This document shows positions 18,155 through 27,757 of a stretch of DNA of 64,000 nucleotides, piece after piece. The notes below the pieces were generated by a model. It was not told where the DNA came from and made no database searches. It saw nothing but the letters and a program-made list of their open reading frames with translations. The stretch comes from Flavivirga rizhaonensis (GTDB lineage: Bacteria > Bacteroidota > Bacteroidia > Flavobacteriales > Flavobacteriaceae): positions 62,001 to 126,000 of the forward strand of contig NZ_SRSO01000005.1 in the NCBI RefSeq assembly GCF_004791695.1, in the 5' to 3' direction. A program made the translations under genes and the position numbers. How positions within the stretch are numbered: the stretch's first letter is position 1; the number at the start of each line of letters is the position of its first letter.

Positions 18155-19366
18155 TTATTTAGTAAAAGGAGACTCCCCAAGATCCAACCCCCAATTAATT
18201 CCCAATATGGTAATTAGGTTATCATCTTCAGGAAAATCTTTACCAAACCCTCCTATAATACTTATCTTCTTATTAATTTGATAGACTATATTCCCAACAG
18301 ATCTATATTGATCGCCATCTCCATCTCGATTTAAATACTCGTACGACAACTTAAATTTATTAAGTTCTAACTCCAACTTACCTCCAACATCCCAAAAGCT
18401 TGTATCAAAGTAATTCTGTGTTGCATCTATATTAAATCCATTATCTATATATCTAGTTATACCATATACATGAAAATAATTTTTATCATTAAACTTTAGT
18501 GCTACATCTAAAGTTAACCAGCTTCCAACTCTACTAGCCGTATTGGCATTAATTTCATTCTCCTTAAAAAGTAAACTATAAGCTAAGGCACCATCTAAAC
18601 GAATTAAAGGTTTAATATTCTTAGGATTAAAATAAAAGTCCAACACCTTTTTACTGGTTTCTTCAAAATAATCTTTTACTAAACTAGCGCCATCTGTATA
18701 TACTGAAGCATATTCTGTAAATCTTTGCAAAAACTTTACTGCGGCATCAGTATATGCTTGTGGTATAACTTTGTTATCAACATAATCCTGAGATTTTTTT
18801 CTATCAGGAGTTGTTAAGCTAAACCCCCTAATATACTTGTCGAATTTAGTTATGGCCTCATTAGAGTATTCTTTATCTACAACATTAATAACGTTTAAAA
18901 CCTTCTTAGTTCTTTTCTTTCCATAAAGTTCCAGTAGGGTAGTTCTTATACCAATAGCAATAGTTTTTTTATCATCTTCAAACCCTTGAAATTTCTTACT
19001 AATATATCCTAACGAAAAAGAGGTGTTTGTTTGAATAGATTTAAAAGGATCTATAATATATTCAGAGTTTTTATTCTTTTTTATGCCTCTATAATCCTTA
19101 TAAGACTTGTCTTTGGTATTTGTAATTAGCCAATAAGGATTCGTCTCTAACGCGATGTTACCATCTGAAAATCCATTAGACACATACAATGCCAAGCTTT
19201 TTAAATTTTCAGGAGTGTTTATTACTGTTGGTGTTTCCTCTAAAATTGAAAAGGCAGGATTTGTTGTGCTTTCAAAATTAAAATCGTTTATTGATTTCGT
19301 TTTCTCATCTTCTTGAGCTGATAAATTAACAACACAAAAAAGTATAAATAAAAGGGGCAGCCTCAT
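18155..19366 (-). CDS. Predicted outer-membrane or periplasmic protein, hypothetical
   Basis: This 403-residue protein has a signal peptide (MRLPLLFILFCVVNLSAQ). The mature part is rich in alternating strands ending in aromatic residues (NYFHVYGITRYIDNGFNI, SFWDVGGKLELELNKFKLSY, YRSVGNIVYQINKKISIIGGFG), which suggests a beta-barrel or porin-like outer-membrane protein. It is the last gene of a four-gene minus-strand operon (18155-20818) together with proteins of unrelated, unrecognised families. I do not recognise the family by name. Confidence 0.72.
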   Translation of the reverse strand: MRLPLLFILFCVVNLSAQEDEKTKSINDFNFESTTNPAFSILEETPTVINTPENLKSLALYVSNGFSDGNIALETNPYWLITNTKDKSYKDYRGIKKNKNSEYIIDPFKSIQTNTSFSLGYISKKFQGFEDDKKTIAIGIRTTLLELYGKKRTKKVLNVINVVDKEYSNEAITKFDKYIRGFSLTTPDRKKSQDYVDNKVIPQAYTDAAVKFLQRFTEYASVYTDGASLVKDYFEETSKKVLDFYFNPKNIKPLIRLDGALAYSLLFKENEINANTASRVGSWLTLDVALKFNDKNYFHVYGITRYIDNGFNIDATQNYFDTSFWDVGGKLELELNKFKLSYEYLNRDGDGDQYRSVGNIVYQINKKISIIGGFGKDFPEDDNLITILGINWGLDLGESPFTK

Positions 19367-19371
19367 AATTA

Positions 19372-19830
19372 TTATTGGTTAAGTGATTCAACAAAAACTC
19401 TGTGGTTATTAATTAAGTTCTCCTTTAATACAATTTCAATGTTTTTTTTGACTGTAAATTGTTCATCTCCATGATCTATATACTCGTCCTCAAAATCAAC
19501 AAAAGTCGAGTAAAAAGTATTTCTTGTATCTTGATCATACAAACTATACCTAATAATCGTTTCTTTCATAATTTTAACTTTATTGGGTTCTTGATTAGAG
19601 TCTACCATAAAAGTAATATTAGCTTCTAAAACCACACGATCTTTGGCTTGTTCTTTAGAGAAAGACGTTGATCGAGGTGTATTATTATCTAAAATATCAA
19701 AATCATCTAAATCTTCTTTTTTTCTGAGAAAAAAAGCAATCTCATTTAATTGTTGTGCTTTGGTCTCAATATTAGTAACATTGAATGTGATTTTTTGATT
19801 ATTGTAGTAAGTTTCAAATGTTTCCATCAT
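19372..19830 (-). CDS. Hypothetical soluble protein in the four-gene operon
   Basis: This is a 152-residue protein with no signal peptide or membrane helix. It is mixed alpha-beta with many acidic and amide residues, for example EDLDDFDILDNNTP and FVDFEDEYIDHGDE. I do not recognise a family. It begins 26 bp after the preceding gene's end (19857) and ends 5 bp before the next gene (19366), so it is cotranscribed. Two adjacent Met codons are possible starts; the first is used here. Confidence 0.65.
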   Translation of the reverse strand: MMETFETYYNNQKITFNVTNIETKAQQLNEIAFFLRKKEDLDDFDILDNNTPRSTSFSKEQAKDRVVLEANITFMVDSNQEPNKVKIMKETIIRYSLYDQDTRNTFYSTFVDFEDEYIDHGDEQFTVKKNIEIVLKENLINNHRVFVESLNQ

Positions 19831-19856
19831 GGTTTTAGATTTGTTCTTTTTTACTT

Positions 19857-20576
19857 CTATTTAACTGTAGTTTCTATAAGCTCTTCTATATTTTCAACGT
19901 CAAGCTTATAATCACAAAGTTTAGGTACATCTATAATCTTTATAACTGTATCCTTTTTTAAATTTACGAATTTTAGAGCTATTTTCTTATCTTCTGAAAA
20001 CTTAGCTGCAATACTTATCGTATTTTCTTTAATATTTCGTGTAAGATTAATTTTTTGAGCCTTCTTATACTCTTTTAAATTCTCATCTTCATAATTTAAA
20101 ATTTTATCTTTTCGTTTATCAATTTTTTCACGTTTTTCTCGCTCTTCTTTTTCTATATTAATAGAATACAAAGCTACAGAACCTCCAATTAAAATAGCTA
20201 TAGTTGCCAAAGCAACCCACTTTTTAGCTTGAGTTATATCTTTTTTTAAACCTAAAACTAACTTTCCATAAGCATCGTTAATTTGCAACGGACTTCTCAA
20301 GTCCAGCTTTTCTAACTGCACACTTTGTCCTACCGAAATTTTAAACATTGCTAAAAACAGAATGATGTAAGGTAAAACAAAAGCTAAATACACCTTCACA
20401 TCGGTAGTGGAAGTAATTAAATTAGCTGTCAAACCAATTAGGGTATAAAACCCTAACAATGCTTTTAAATAATTATTGTAATTTGTTAAATGTTTGTTGA
20501 GATTAACAAATGTACCATTAACTGTTTCTTGACCTTTGGCAAGCCAATAGCTATCAAAATCTTTTAATTCCCTCAT
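19857..20576 (-). CDS. Membrane protein with three helices, hypothetical
   Basis: This is a 239-residue protein. Helices are likely at about 38-60 (LKALLGFYTLIGLTANLI), 65-83 (VYLAFVLPYIILFLAMF) and 123-143 (WVALATIAILIGGSVALY), followed by a long charged helix (IEKEEREKREKIDKRKDKIL) and a C-terminal domain of about 70 residues. The pattern would place the charged part and C-terminus on one side of the membrane. I do not recognise the family. It overlaps the small cysteine protein upstream by 4 bp and so is translationally coupled. Confidence 0.68.
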   Translation of the reverse strand: MRELKDFDSYWLAKGQETVNGTFVNLNKHLTNYNNYLKALLGFYTLIGLTANLITSTTDVKVYLAFVLPYIILFLAMFKISVGQSVQLEKLDLRSPLQINDAYGKLVLGLKKDITQAKKWVALATIAILIGGSVALYSINIEKEEREKREKIDKRKDKILNYEDENLKEYKKAQKINLTRNIKENTISIAAKFSEDKKIALKFVNLKKDTVIKIIDVPKLCDYKLDVENIEELIETTVK

Positions 20577-20818
20577 TTTTGTTTTATTTTTAAGTATACT
20601 CTTTGACTATGCCCACAAGCACATTTAATAACGAGATAATCGTCAAATGTGTTTGTTTTTACTATTTCATTATGTCTTGAGGAATTAAGTTCTACTTCTA
20701 CAACTGGTCTGCTAATAACCGTATATATTGAAGAAATAATTACACTGAATGTTTCATTACATTCTTTTTTTGCACAAGTAACTTCTGCAAGCTCATAGGA
20801 TGGTTTTTTGGTTGTCAT
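20573..20818 (-). CDS. Small zinc-ribbon-like protein
   Basis: This 81-residue soluble protein has four cysteines in two pairs, CAKKEC near residue 14 and CAC near residue 70 (VIKCACGHSQRVYLK), plus a nearby His. This suggests a zinc ribbon, although the first pair is spaced Cx4C and the second CxC. It is the first gene of the four-gene operon and overlaps the membrane protein by 4 bp. The function is not known; a nucleic-acid or protein binding role is only inferred. Confidence 0.65.
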   Translation of the reverse strand: MTTKKPSYELAEVTCAKKECNETFSVIISSIYTVISRPVVEVELNSSRHNEIVKTNTFDDYLVIKCACGHSQRVYLKIKQK

Positions 20819-20949
20819 AAATTTGCTTTTTTAAATTATGCTACTAAACTAAGAAACTCGAAAGAGAGAAAATCCATACCAACCAACAGTATTTACTTAC
20901 ACAATTTACAAAATAAATTTTAACTATTTTAGCCATAAATCAATTTTTA

Positions 20950-22020
20950 ATGAGTGCATTAATTTTTTGGGCAACCATTTCCATTTTCTTTTCTTTTTTA
21001 TGTTCTATTCTTGAGGCTGTCCTGTTAACTATTACGCCAACATTTATAAACGTTAAAAAGCAGGAAGGCAAAGACTATGCATTTATATTAGAACGCTTAA
21101 AAAAAGATGTAGATAAGCCACTAATTGCAATACTTACTTTAAACACGATAGCACATACTCTGGGAGCTATGATGGTTGGTATTCAAGCCGAAAAACTACC
21201 CTATAAAATAGAACTAGCTGGAATTAATACAGTTGGAGTTATTTCGGCCATTATGACCTTATTAATTTTGATTGCTTCAGAAATCATTCCAAAAACTATC
21301 GGTGCAACTTATTGGAAAAGCTTAGCTAATTTCACATCTAAAGCATTAACCGTTTTAATTTTTCCTTTAAAATGGACGGGGATATTATGGCTTTTACAAC
21401 TAACAACTAAACTTATTGGAGGTAATGGCCATAGAAGTGTATTAAGCCGTGAAGATTTTCATGCTATGACGGAGATCGCTCAGGAAAAAGGTGTATTTCA
21501 GGAAAATGAAAGTAAAATCATTAAAAATTTATTGACCTTTAAAGAGGTTTTAGCAAAAGATATTATGACTCCCAGAACCGTTATGTTGACAGTTGATCAA
21601 AATACCACTGTTGAAGATTTTTTTAATAAAAATATGAATCTTCGTTTTTCAAGAATCCCTATATATTCAAATGATCCAGACAACATAAAAGGATTGGTAC
21701 TTAAAGATGAAGTCTTTAAAGAAATGGCGCTTCATCATGGAGATAAAAAGTTATCTGATTTAAAGAGACATATTATTATTGTTAATCGTAATTTACCTAT
21801 TCCAAATCTATTCGAACAATTAGTTGAAAGTAGAAATCATATGGCTTTGGTTGTTGATGAATATGGTTCTGTAAGTGGTTTAGTAAGCATGGAAGATGTT
21901 ATTGAAACACTTTTAGGCTTAGAAATTATGGATGAGAGTGATAATGTATCTGATCTCCAACACCTAGCACGTAAAAGTTGGGAAGCAAGAGCTAAAAAAT
22001 TAGGTATTTTAGATGAATAA
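20950..22020 (+). CDS. CNNM/CBS-domain membrane protein (HlyC/CorC relative)
   Basis: This 356-residue protein has the CNNM domain of four helices (about 1-165: ALIFWATISIFFSFLCSILEAVLLT at the start, LLILIASEIIPKTIGATYWK later) and then a pair of CBS domains at about 205-335 (ILTPRTVMLT-like KDIMTPRTVMLTVDQ, MALVVDEYGSVSGLVSMEDVIETLLG). The C-terminal CorC/HlyC transporter domain seen in longer relatives is absent, as the chain ends soon after the second CBS. It probably takes part in divalent cation efflux or homeostasis at the inner membrane. It starts a plus-strand run up to 26606. Confidence 0.9.
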   Translation: MSALIFWATISIFFSFLCSILEAVLLTITPTFINVKKQEGKDYAFILERLKKDVDKPLIAILTLNTIAHTLGAMMVGIQAEKLPYKIELAGINTVGVISAIMTLLILIASEIIPKTIGATYWKSLANFTSKALTVLIFPLKWTGILWLLQLTTKLIGGNGHRSVLSREDFHAMTEIAQEKGVFQENESKIIKNLLTFKEVLAKDIMTPRTVMLTVDQNTTVEDFFNKNMNLRFSRIPIYSNDPDNIKGLVLKDEVFKEMALHHGDKKLSDLKRHIIIVNRNLPIPNLFEQLVESRNHMALVVDEYGSVSGLVSMEDVIETLLGLEIMDESDNVSDLQHLARKSWEARAKKLGILDE

Positions 22021-22032
22021 ACCTTTAATACA

Positions 22033-22506
22033 ATGGAAACTTGCATCATTCAATCTCCTTTAGGATATACCAGAATAAGTGGAGACAGTAACGGGGTCAC
22101 TTCCGTTAATGTTTTAAATTCTGAAGAGAAAACAACCGATATTATTCCTGTAGAATTAGAAGATTGTGCGCGCCAGCTTAAAGAATATTTTGAAGGAAAG
22201 CGCAATCAATTCAATCTAAAATTAAACCCTCAGGGAACCGATTTTCAAAAAAAAGTTTGGAAACTGCTTGAGCAAATTCCTTATGGAAAAACACTTTCTT
22301 ATTTAGAGTTATCTAAACAACTAGGCGATGTAAAAGCAATTCGTGCTGTAGCAAATGCAAATGGGAAAAACCCTTTATGGATTATTGTCCCTTGCCACCG
22401 TGTTATTGGTAGTGATGGTAGTTTAACGGGTTATGCTGGTGGTTTACATCGTAAAAAATGGTTGTTAGAACATGAGAGTCCCTATAAACAACAAGCTCTT
22501 TTTTAA
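22033..22506 (+). CDS. ogt: Methylated-DNA--protein-cysteine methyltransferase
   Basis: This 157-residue protein repairs O6-methylguanine by irreversible methyl transfer to its own cysteine in IIVPCHRVIGSDG. The helix-turn-helix FQKKVWKLLEQIPYGKTLSYLELSKQLG contacts DNA. The gene is 12 bp after the CNNM gene and 2 bp before the hotdog protein. There is no Ada regulatory domain, so it is the constitutive Ogt type rather than Ada. Length is at the short end of the family, with a reduced N-terminal domain. Overall the assignment is firm. Confidence 0.95.
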   Translation: METCIIQSPLGYTRISGDSNGVTSVNVLNSEEKTTDIIPVELEDCARQLKEYFEGKRNQFNLKLNPQGTDFQKKVWKLLEQIPYGKTLSYLELSKQLGDVKAIRAVANANGKNPLWIIVPCHRVIGSDGSLTGYAGGLHRKKWLLEHESPYKQQALF

Positions 22507-22508
22507 AA

Positions 22509-23039
22509 ATGTACAGAATACTTACTAAAATCTTGAAACGCTTTTTATCTGATAAACAGATATACAAATATGGGTTTAACTTATCACCAATGTATAGACG
22601 ATCAACAGGAAAAGTTATTGAAGTCAGTGACAATTTGCATTATGTTAAAATAAAAATTCCCTTAAGTTTTAAAAATAGAAATTTTGTTGGATCTATATTT
22701 GGTGGCAGTTTATTTTCGGCTACAGACCCTATTTACATGATTCAACTTATGAATATTTTAGGTGAAGATTACATTGTTTGGGATAAAGCTGCATCTATAA
22801 AATACAAACGTCCAGGAAAAGATACTCTATATTGTGAATTCGAGTTTAGTACAGATGAAATTAACGCTATTAAAAAGAATATATCTAGCAAAGGCGAAAT
22901 AGATATTGTAAAGACCCCAACGATAGTAGATAAAGAAGATAACACCATAGCAGAGTTGAGTAAAACTATTTATATTGCCAATAAAGCATTCTATAAAGAA
23001 AAACGCAAACAGAAAGAAAGCTATAAATCTTCATTATAA
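22509..23039 (+). CDS. DUF4442 hotdog-fold protein
   Basis: This 176-residue protein has a DUF4442-like pattern: GFNLSPMYRRSTGKVIEVSDN, then NFVGSIFGGSLFSATDPIYMIQLMNILG and VWDKAASIKYKRPGKDTLYCEF. DUF4442 proteins have a hotdog fold related to acyl-CoA thioesterases, so an acyl-thioester substrate is possible. No catalytic residue is fixed in this group. It is 2 bp after ogt and 33 bp before the serine hydrolase. A direct functional link to its neighbours is not apparent. Confidence 0.85.
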   Translation: MYRILTKILKRFLSDKQIYKYGFNLSPMYRRSTGKVIEVSDNLHYVKIKIPLSFKNRNFVGSIFGGSLFSATDPIYMIQLMNILGEDYIVWDKAASIKYKRPGKDTLYCEFEFSTDEINAIKKNISSKGEIDIVKTPTIVDKEDNTIAELSKTIYIANKAFYKEKRKQKESYKSSL

Positions 23040-23071
23040 ATTATTATATTTAGTCGACTAAAAATTTTATA

Positions 23072-24217
23072 ATGAAATTCCTCAAAAAACTTTTAAAATG
23101 GATCACTATAGTCATCGGTGTTATTATTCTATTACTTTACATTTTTGACTATGGCTATATTTTAAGGGGTGTCCGTATCGTTTACTTAACTGGCCACAAA
23201 ACGGTTTTTATAGATGACTATCCTTACTTTGAAAATGATACTATTAAAAGCGGAAATAATTTTCAACCTTGGTTATTACATAAAAAATATAATAGCGTTA
23301 AGCCCTCCGAAAAATTAAAGAACATTAATCGTGAATTAGAAACCGTAGCCTATTTAATTATTAAAAATGATAGTATTTATTACGAGTGGTATGCTCCTAA
23401 TTATGGAAAAGATTCTAAGACAAATTCTTTTTCTGTAACAAAAAGTATTACTACATCTATGCTTGGTAAAGCTATTATGGATGGTTATATTGAAGGTTTA
23501 GATCAACCCGTTACTGACTTTTACCCAGAATATGGTGATATAAAAACAACTGTTGGTGATTTAGCATCCATGGCTTCTGGTTTAAATTGGGTGGAACATT
23601 ATACGAGCCCTTTTTCACTAACGGCAAGAGCCAATTATGATGATAATTTAGCCGAAACCATTTTAAATCTTAAAGAAGTTAAAACACCAGGTAAAGAATT
23701 TGAGTATTTAAGTGGAAATACCCAATTATTAGGAATGATAATTCAAAAAGCTACGGGGAAAACTCTAGCTAATTACCTTTCTGAAAGTTTTTGGAAACCA
23801 ATGGGAGCATCCCAAGACGCATTATGGCAGGTAGATGACGACGAAAACAGATTAGCAAAAACGTTTTGTTGTATCTCTAGTAATGCCAGGGATTTCGCGC
23901 GTTTTGGTAAGCTTTATAAAGATTACGGAAAATGGAATGGCAAACAAATTTTAGATTCTGCTTTTGTAGCAAAATCGGTGTCGCCCCGATTTGCGAATAG
24001 CCCAGAATATGGTTACGGATGGTGGATTAAAAAAACGAAAGATAAAGGCTTTTTTATAATGAGAGGGCATCACAGTCAATATATAATTGTTGAACCAAAT
24101 GACAATGTAATTATTGTAAGATTAGGACACCATACCTCAGCTGATGAAGGTAAAAAACCTTTTACCATAGATACTGATATCTACATTGAAGAAGCCTATA
24201 AGATGTTAAATCAATGA
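23072..24217 (+). CDS. Class C beta-lactamase-like serine hydrolase, membrane-anchored
   Basis: This is a 381-residue protein with an N-terminal membrane helix (about 9-27, LKWITIVIGVIILLLYIF) and no clear cleavage site, so it is probably anchored facing the periplasm. The catalytic SxxK is S121-V-T-K124 in FSVTKSITTSM. A Tyr-containing second motif is in EYLSGNTQLLGMIIQ, and HHS near the C-terminus takes the third-motif position. These are marks of the PBP4*/class C esterase family. Substrate candidates include peptidoglycan peptides, esters and beta-lactams; it cannot be narrowed. It overlaps the next gene by 4 bp. Confidence 0.9.
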   Translation: MKFLKKLLKWITIVIGVIILLLYIFDYGYILRGVRIVYLTGHKTVFIDDYPYFENDTIKSGNNFQPWLLHKKYNSVKPSEKLKNINRELETVAYLIIKNDSIYYEWYAPNYGKDSKTNSFSVTKSITTSMLGKAIMDGYIEGLDQPVTDFYPEYGDIKTTVGDLASMASGLNWVEHYTSPFSLTARANYDDNLAETILNLKEVKTPGKEFEYLSGNTQLLGMIIQKATGKTLANYLSESFWKPMGASQDALWQVDDDENRLAKTFCCISSNARDFARFGKLYKDYGKWNGKQILDSAFVAKSVSPRFANSPEYGYGWWIKKTKDKGFFIMRGHHSQYIIVEPNDNVIIVRLGHHTSADEGKKPFTIDTDIYIEEAYKMLNQ

Positions 24218-24927
24218 TTTCAAAACTAAATTTAGAAAATATCTTATTTCTAGACATTGAAACTGTTCCTGAAACACAGTATTTTTCAGAGTTAGATGAA
24301 GATAAACAAGCACTTTGGGACAAAAAATCCCAATACCAGCGTAAAGACGAATTTACCGCCGAAGAATTTTATGACCGTGCTGGGATTTGGGCTGAATTTG
24401 GAAAAATAGTCTGTATCTCAGTTGGGTATTTTAATATTTTAAATGATGTACGCACCTTTAGAGTGACCTCATTTTATGGCGATGAAATTAAAATTTTAAA
24501 AGATTTTAAAAATTTATTGATATCACATTTTAGCGAAACAAAACATCTTCTCTGTGCTCATAATGGTAAAGAATTTGACTTTCCCTACATTGCACGTCGT
24601 ATGATAATTAATAACATTGAGTTACCTTATAAACTAAATCTCTTTGGAAAAAAGCCATGGGAAGTACCTCATTTGGATACTTTAGAATTATGGAAATTTG
24701 GAGATTATAAAAGTTATACATCATTAAAATTATTGACTAATGTTCTAGGGATTCCTTCACCAAAAGATGATATTGATGGTAGTGAAGTATATCGCGTATA
24801 TTATGAAGAAAAAGAAGTTGATAGAATTATTATTTATTGTGAAAAAGATACCATCGCTGTGGCTCAAATATTTTTAAGATTGCGCGGTGATGACCTTTTA
24901 ATTGATGATGAAATTATTCACATTTAA
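24214..24927 (+). CDS. PolB-like 3'-5' exonuclease (COG3298-like)
   Basis: This 237-residue soluble protein has the DEDD exonuclease fold: D15-x-E17 in LFLDIETVPE, a middle CAHNGKEFDFPYIARR with the second-metal aspartate, and YCEKDTIAVAQIFLRL near the end as the third motif. It resembles the proofreading domain of B-family polymerases without a polymerase part. The likely role is single-strand DNA or RNA trimming in repair. It overlaps the ABC gene by one base and the hydrolase by 4 bp, so it is translationally coupled. Confidence 0.88.
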   Translation: MISKLNLENILFLDIETVPETQYFSELDEDKQALWDKKSQYQRKDEFTAEEFYDRAGIWAEFGKIVCISVGYFNILNDVRTFRVTSFYGDEIKILKDFKNLLISHFSETKHLLCAHNGKEFDFPYIARRMIINNIELPYKLNLFGKKPWEVPHLDTLELWKFGDYKSYTSLKLLTNVLGIPSPKDDIDGSEVYRVYYEEKEVDRIIIYCEKDTIAVAQIFLRLRGDDLLIDDEIIHI

Positions 24928-26606
24928 TGCAAGAAAACATTATTTTAAAAATTAAAAACCTTGCCATTTCATTTGGGAAAAATGACGTGATTCACAATAT
25001 TTCATATCATCTAAATAAAAATGAAATATTGGGCATTGTGGGAGAATCTGGTTCAGGAAAATCAGTATCCTCTCTGGCCATTTTGGGTTTGCTTCCAAAA
25101 AAGATTTCAAAAATCACCTCTGGTAGTATTATTTATAATAAGAAAGATTTAACTAACCTTGCTCCAAAAGCATTTCAAAATATTCGAGGGAAAAAAATTG
25201 CCATGATTTTCCAGGAACCTATGAGTTCTTTAAATCCTTCAATGACCTGCGGAAAACAGGTTCAGGAAATATTATTACAACACACTAAGCTTTCTAAACA
25301 AAAGTCAAAAGATGAAACTATATTATTATTTGAAAAAGTAAAACTTCCAGACGCAGTAAGAGTCTATAACTCTTATCCACATGAAATTTCCGGTGGACAG
25401 AAACAACGTGTTATGATTGCCATGGCCATTGCTTGTAAACCAGATATTTTAATTGCTGATGAACCAACTACAGCACTTGATGTTACAGTTCAAAAGGAAA
25501 TTATTAAACTACTAAAGACTTTACAAGTCGATACAAAAATGAGTGTTATTTTCATTACTCACGATTTGGCTTTAATTTCCGAAATAGCCGATAGGGTTTT
25601 AGTTATGTATAAAGGTGAAATTGTTGAACAGGGCAATGTTTCAACTATTTTCAAAGCTCCAAAACATGTTTATACTAAAGCGCTTATTAACTCACGTCCC
25701 TCTTTAGATACACGATTAAAAACATTACCAACCATAGACGATTATTTAAATAATACGACTTCGAATGACGTTATAACGACTGAGCAACGTAAACTTCAAC
25801 ATAAAAAACTATACAACAAAGCCCCTCTGCTAGAGGTTATAAATGTTGAAAAAGAATATATATCTAAATCAGGTTGGTTTACTAAACCAGAATCATTTAA
25901 GGCTGTAAACGATGTTAGTTTCAAGTTATACGAAGGCGAAACATTAGGATTAGTAGGAGAATCTGGCTGCGGCAAATCTACATTGGGGAATGCTATCCTT
26001 CAATTAGACAAGGCAACTGCTGGACAAATATTATATAATGGAACTGATATTACTAAATTGCCTAATTCTGAAATTAAAAAGCTTCGAAAAGATATCCAAA
26101 TTATTTTTCAGGACCCATATTCCTCATTAAATCCCAGAATTCCTGTTGGCGAGGCTATTATTGAACCGATGAAGGTTCATAATCTTTTTAATTCGGATAG
26201 CGAACGAAAAGAAAAGGCTATTGATATTTTAAACCGTGTTGGCTTACCTGAAGATTATTTTGATCGTTACCCTCATGAATTTTCAGGAGGACAAAGGCAG
26301 CGTATTGGAATTGCAAGAACCATTGCTTTACAACCCAAATTAATTGTGTGTGATGAATCCGTTTCGGCATTAGACATATCGGTTCAAGCTCAAGTTTTAA
26401 ACCTCTTGAATGAGCTTAAAGAAACCTTTGGCTTTACATATATTTTCATTTCACACGACTTGGCCGTTGTAAAATATATGTCTGATCAATTACTAGTAAT
26501 GAACAAAGGCAAGATTGAAGAACTAGACGATGCAGATGTTATCTATAGCACACCGAAAAAAGAATATACTAAGAAGTTAATTGAAGCCATCCCTAAGGGA
26601 TTATAA
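24927..26606 (+). CDS. ABC transporter ATP-binding protein, two fused NBDs (Dpp/Opp DF type)
   Basis: This 559-residue protein contains two complete nucleotide-binding domains. The first has Walker [10 protein letters not shown] (about 38-46), signature SGGQKQR and Walker B LIADEPTT. The second has VGESGCGKS (about 349-357), SGGQRQR and [12 protein letters not shown]. This pairing matches fused DppD-DppF or OppD-OppF, the ATPases of oligopeptide importers, also resembling YejF. The permeases and binding protein are not in the window. It is the last gene of the plus-strand run; no clear terminator follows before the small minus-strand ORF. Confidence 0.93.
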   Translation: MQENIILKIKNLAISFGKNDVIHNISYHLNKNEILGIVGESGSGKSVSSLAILGLLPKKISKITSGSIIYNKKDLTNLAPKAFQNIRGKKIAMIFQEPMSSLNPSMTCGKQVQEILLQHTKLSKQKSKDETILLFEKVKLPDAVRVYNSYPHEISGGQKQRVMIAMAIACKPDILIADEPTTALDVTVQKEIIKLLKTLQVDTKMSVIFITHDLALISEIADRVLVMYKGEIVEQGNVSTIFKAPKHVYTKALINSRPSLDTRLKTLPTIDDYLNNTTSNDVITTEQRKLQHKKLYNKAPLLEVINVEKEYISKSGWFTKPESFKAVNDVSFKLYEGETLGLVGESGCGKSTLGNAILQLDKATAGQILYNGTDITKLPNSEIKKLRKDIQIIFQDPYSSLNPRIPVGEAIIEPMKVHNLFNSDSERKEKAIDILNRVGLPEDYFDRYPHEFSGGQRQRIGIARTIALQPKLIVCDESVSALDISVQAQVLNLLNELKETFGFTYIFISHDLAVVKYMSDQLLVMNKGKIEELDDADVIYSTPKKEYTKKLIEAIPKGL

Positions 26607-26729
26607 CATAAATATCTTTTTTGTTAGATATAGTAGGCTTTTTAAAAATCGTAAATTCTCTTTAATAGTTTCTTTGAATCTACTTTCATTTAATGTAGGT
26701 TGTTCAGGTAGATTTGTTGCAAATTTCAT
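26601..26729 (-). CDS. Possible 42-residue small protein; surrounding gap 26607-26935
   Basis: The gap of about 330 bp after the ABC gene has no large gene. On the minus strand it holds an ORF of 42 codons beginning MKFATNLPEQPTLNESR and ending with a lysine- and leucine-rich tail; its stop overlaps the ABC gene's 3' end by 6 bp. Nothing identifies a family and it could be a remnant or chance. The remaining part (26730-26935) is very AT-rich with no feature that I can name. Confidence 0.25.
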   Translation of the reverse strand: MKFATNLPEQPTLNESRFKETIKENLRFLKSLLYLTKKIFML

Positions 26730-26935
26730 AAGTTTTCAATTTATGGTAGATTTGGGGGGAAATCTATTATAATATTTGGTTTTTTTGGGATAACAAATAT
26801 GAAACATTTTTTCAATAAATCAGATTAAAAACATAAAAAATCGATAAAATGCATTTATTTTTAACATCTTTCATCGATTAAATAATAATTTATACGCTTT
26901 TAAAGATACTTTAATTAGAAATTTCTAATTAAAGA

Positions 26936-27068
26936 AGAGGCTGTCTGAAAAGTGGTTAATCTTGTCATTCAGAGCAACGCGAAGAATCTTATTTCACTCA
27001 TAATCAGAGCCATCTATTTTAAAGAGATTCTTCATTCCATTCAGAATGACACTTTTTAGACAGCCTCT
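26936..27068. repeat. 133 bp MITE-like inverted-repeat element, copy 2
   Basis: This is the same element as at 18014-18146, in the opposite orientation and of the same length. Its ends are AGAGGCTGTCTGAAAAGTG and CACTTTTTAGACAGCCTCT, and most inner segments match, for example AATCTTATTTCACTCATAATC. It lies between the convergent ABC and scoB genes, as copy 1 also lies between convergent genes. Confidence 0.85.
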
Positions 27069-27093
27069 TTTAATTTTTTAGTTTAAGAATATA

Positions 27094-27747
27094 TTACAAT
27101 GCCATTTCTGGAATATCTCCATCAACAATTAAGTTACCCTCGGTGGCCTTTTTTATATCTTCCACAGATACTCCAGGAGCACGTTCTAAAAGTTTAAAAC
27201 CTTTTTCTGTAACTTCAATAACTGCCATATTAGTGACTATCTTTTTTACACAGCCTACTCCTGTTAATGGTAATGAGCATTGTTTTAGCAGTTTAGATTC
27301 ACCTCTTTTATTTGTATGCATCATAGCAACTATAATATTTTCTGCACTAGCAACTAAATCCATAGCACCTCCCATACCCTTTACCATTTTACCAGGTATT
27401 TTCCAATTAGCTATATCGCCATTTTCTGCAACTTCCATAGCCCCCAAAATGGTTAGGTCTACATGTTGTCCTCGTATCATAGAGAAACTCATAGCCGAAT
27501 CAAAAAAACTAGCTCCTGGCAATGTCGTTATGGTTTGCTTTCCTGCATTTATAATATCAGCATCTTCTTCTCCTTCAAACGGAAATGGTCCCATGCCTAA
27601 AACACCATTTTCACTTTGAAATTCTACTTCTATATCACGTCGCACATAATTTGCAACCAAAGTAGGTATACCTATTCCTAGGTTAACATAATAACCGTCT
27701 TTTACTTCTTTTGCAATTCGCTTTGCTATTCCAGTTTTATCTAACAT
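27094..27747 (-). CDS. scoB: 3-oxoacid CoA-transferase subunit B
   Basis: I place the start at 27747 (MLDKTGIAKRI), which gives 217 residues and matches the usual family start; a further ATG at 27759 lies inside the repeat element. SENGVLGMGPFPF contains the catalytic glutamate that forms the CoA thioester intermediate. With subunit A it moves CoA from succinyl-CoA to acetoacetate or similar acids, feeding ketone or amino acid breakdown. The scoA gene lies upstream on the same strand, separated by 115 bp that hold a repeat element. Length and motifs are normal. Confidence 0.95.
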   Translation of the reverse strand: MLDKTGIAKRIAKEVKDGYYVNLGIGIPTLVANYVRRDIEVEFQSENGVLGMGPFPFEGEEDADIINAGKQTITTLPGASFFDSAMSFSMIRGQHVDLTILGAMEVAENGDIANWKIPGKMVKGMGGAMDLVASAENIIVAMMHTNKRGESKLLKQCSLPLTGVGCVKKIVTNMAVIEVTEKGFKLLERAPGVSVEDIKKATEGNLIVDGDIPEMAL

Positions 27748-27757
27748 AATTTTTGTC

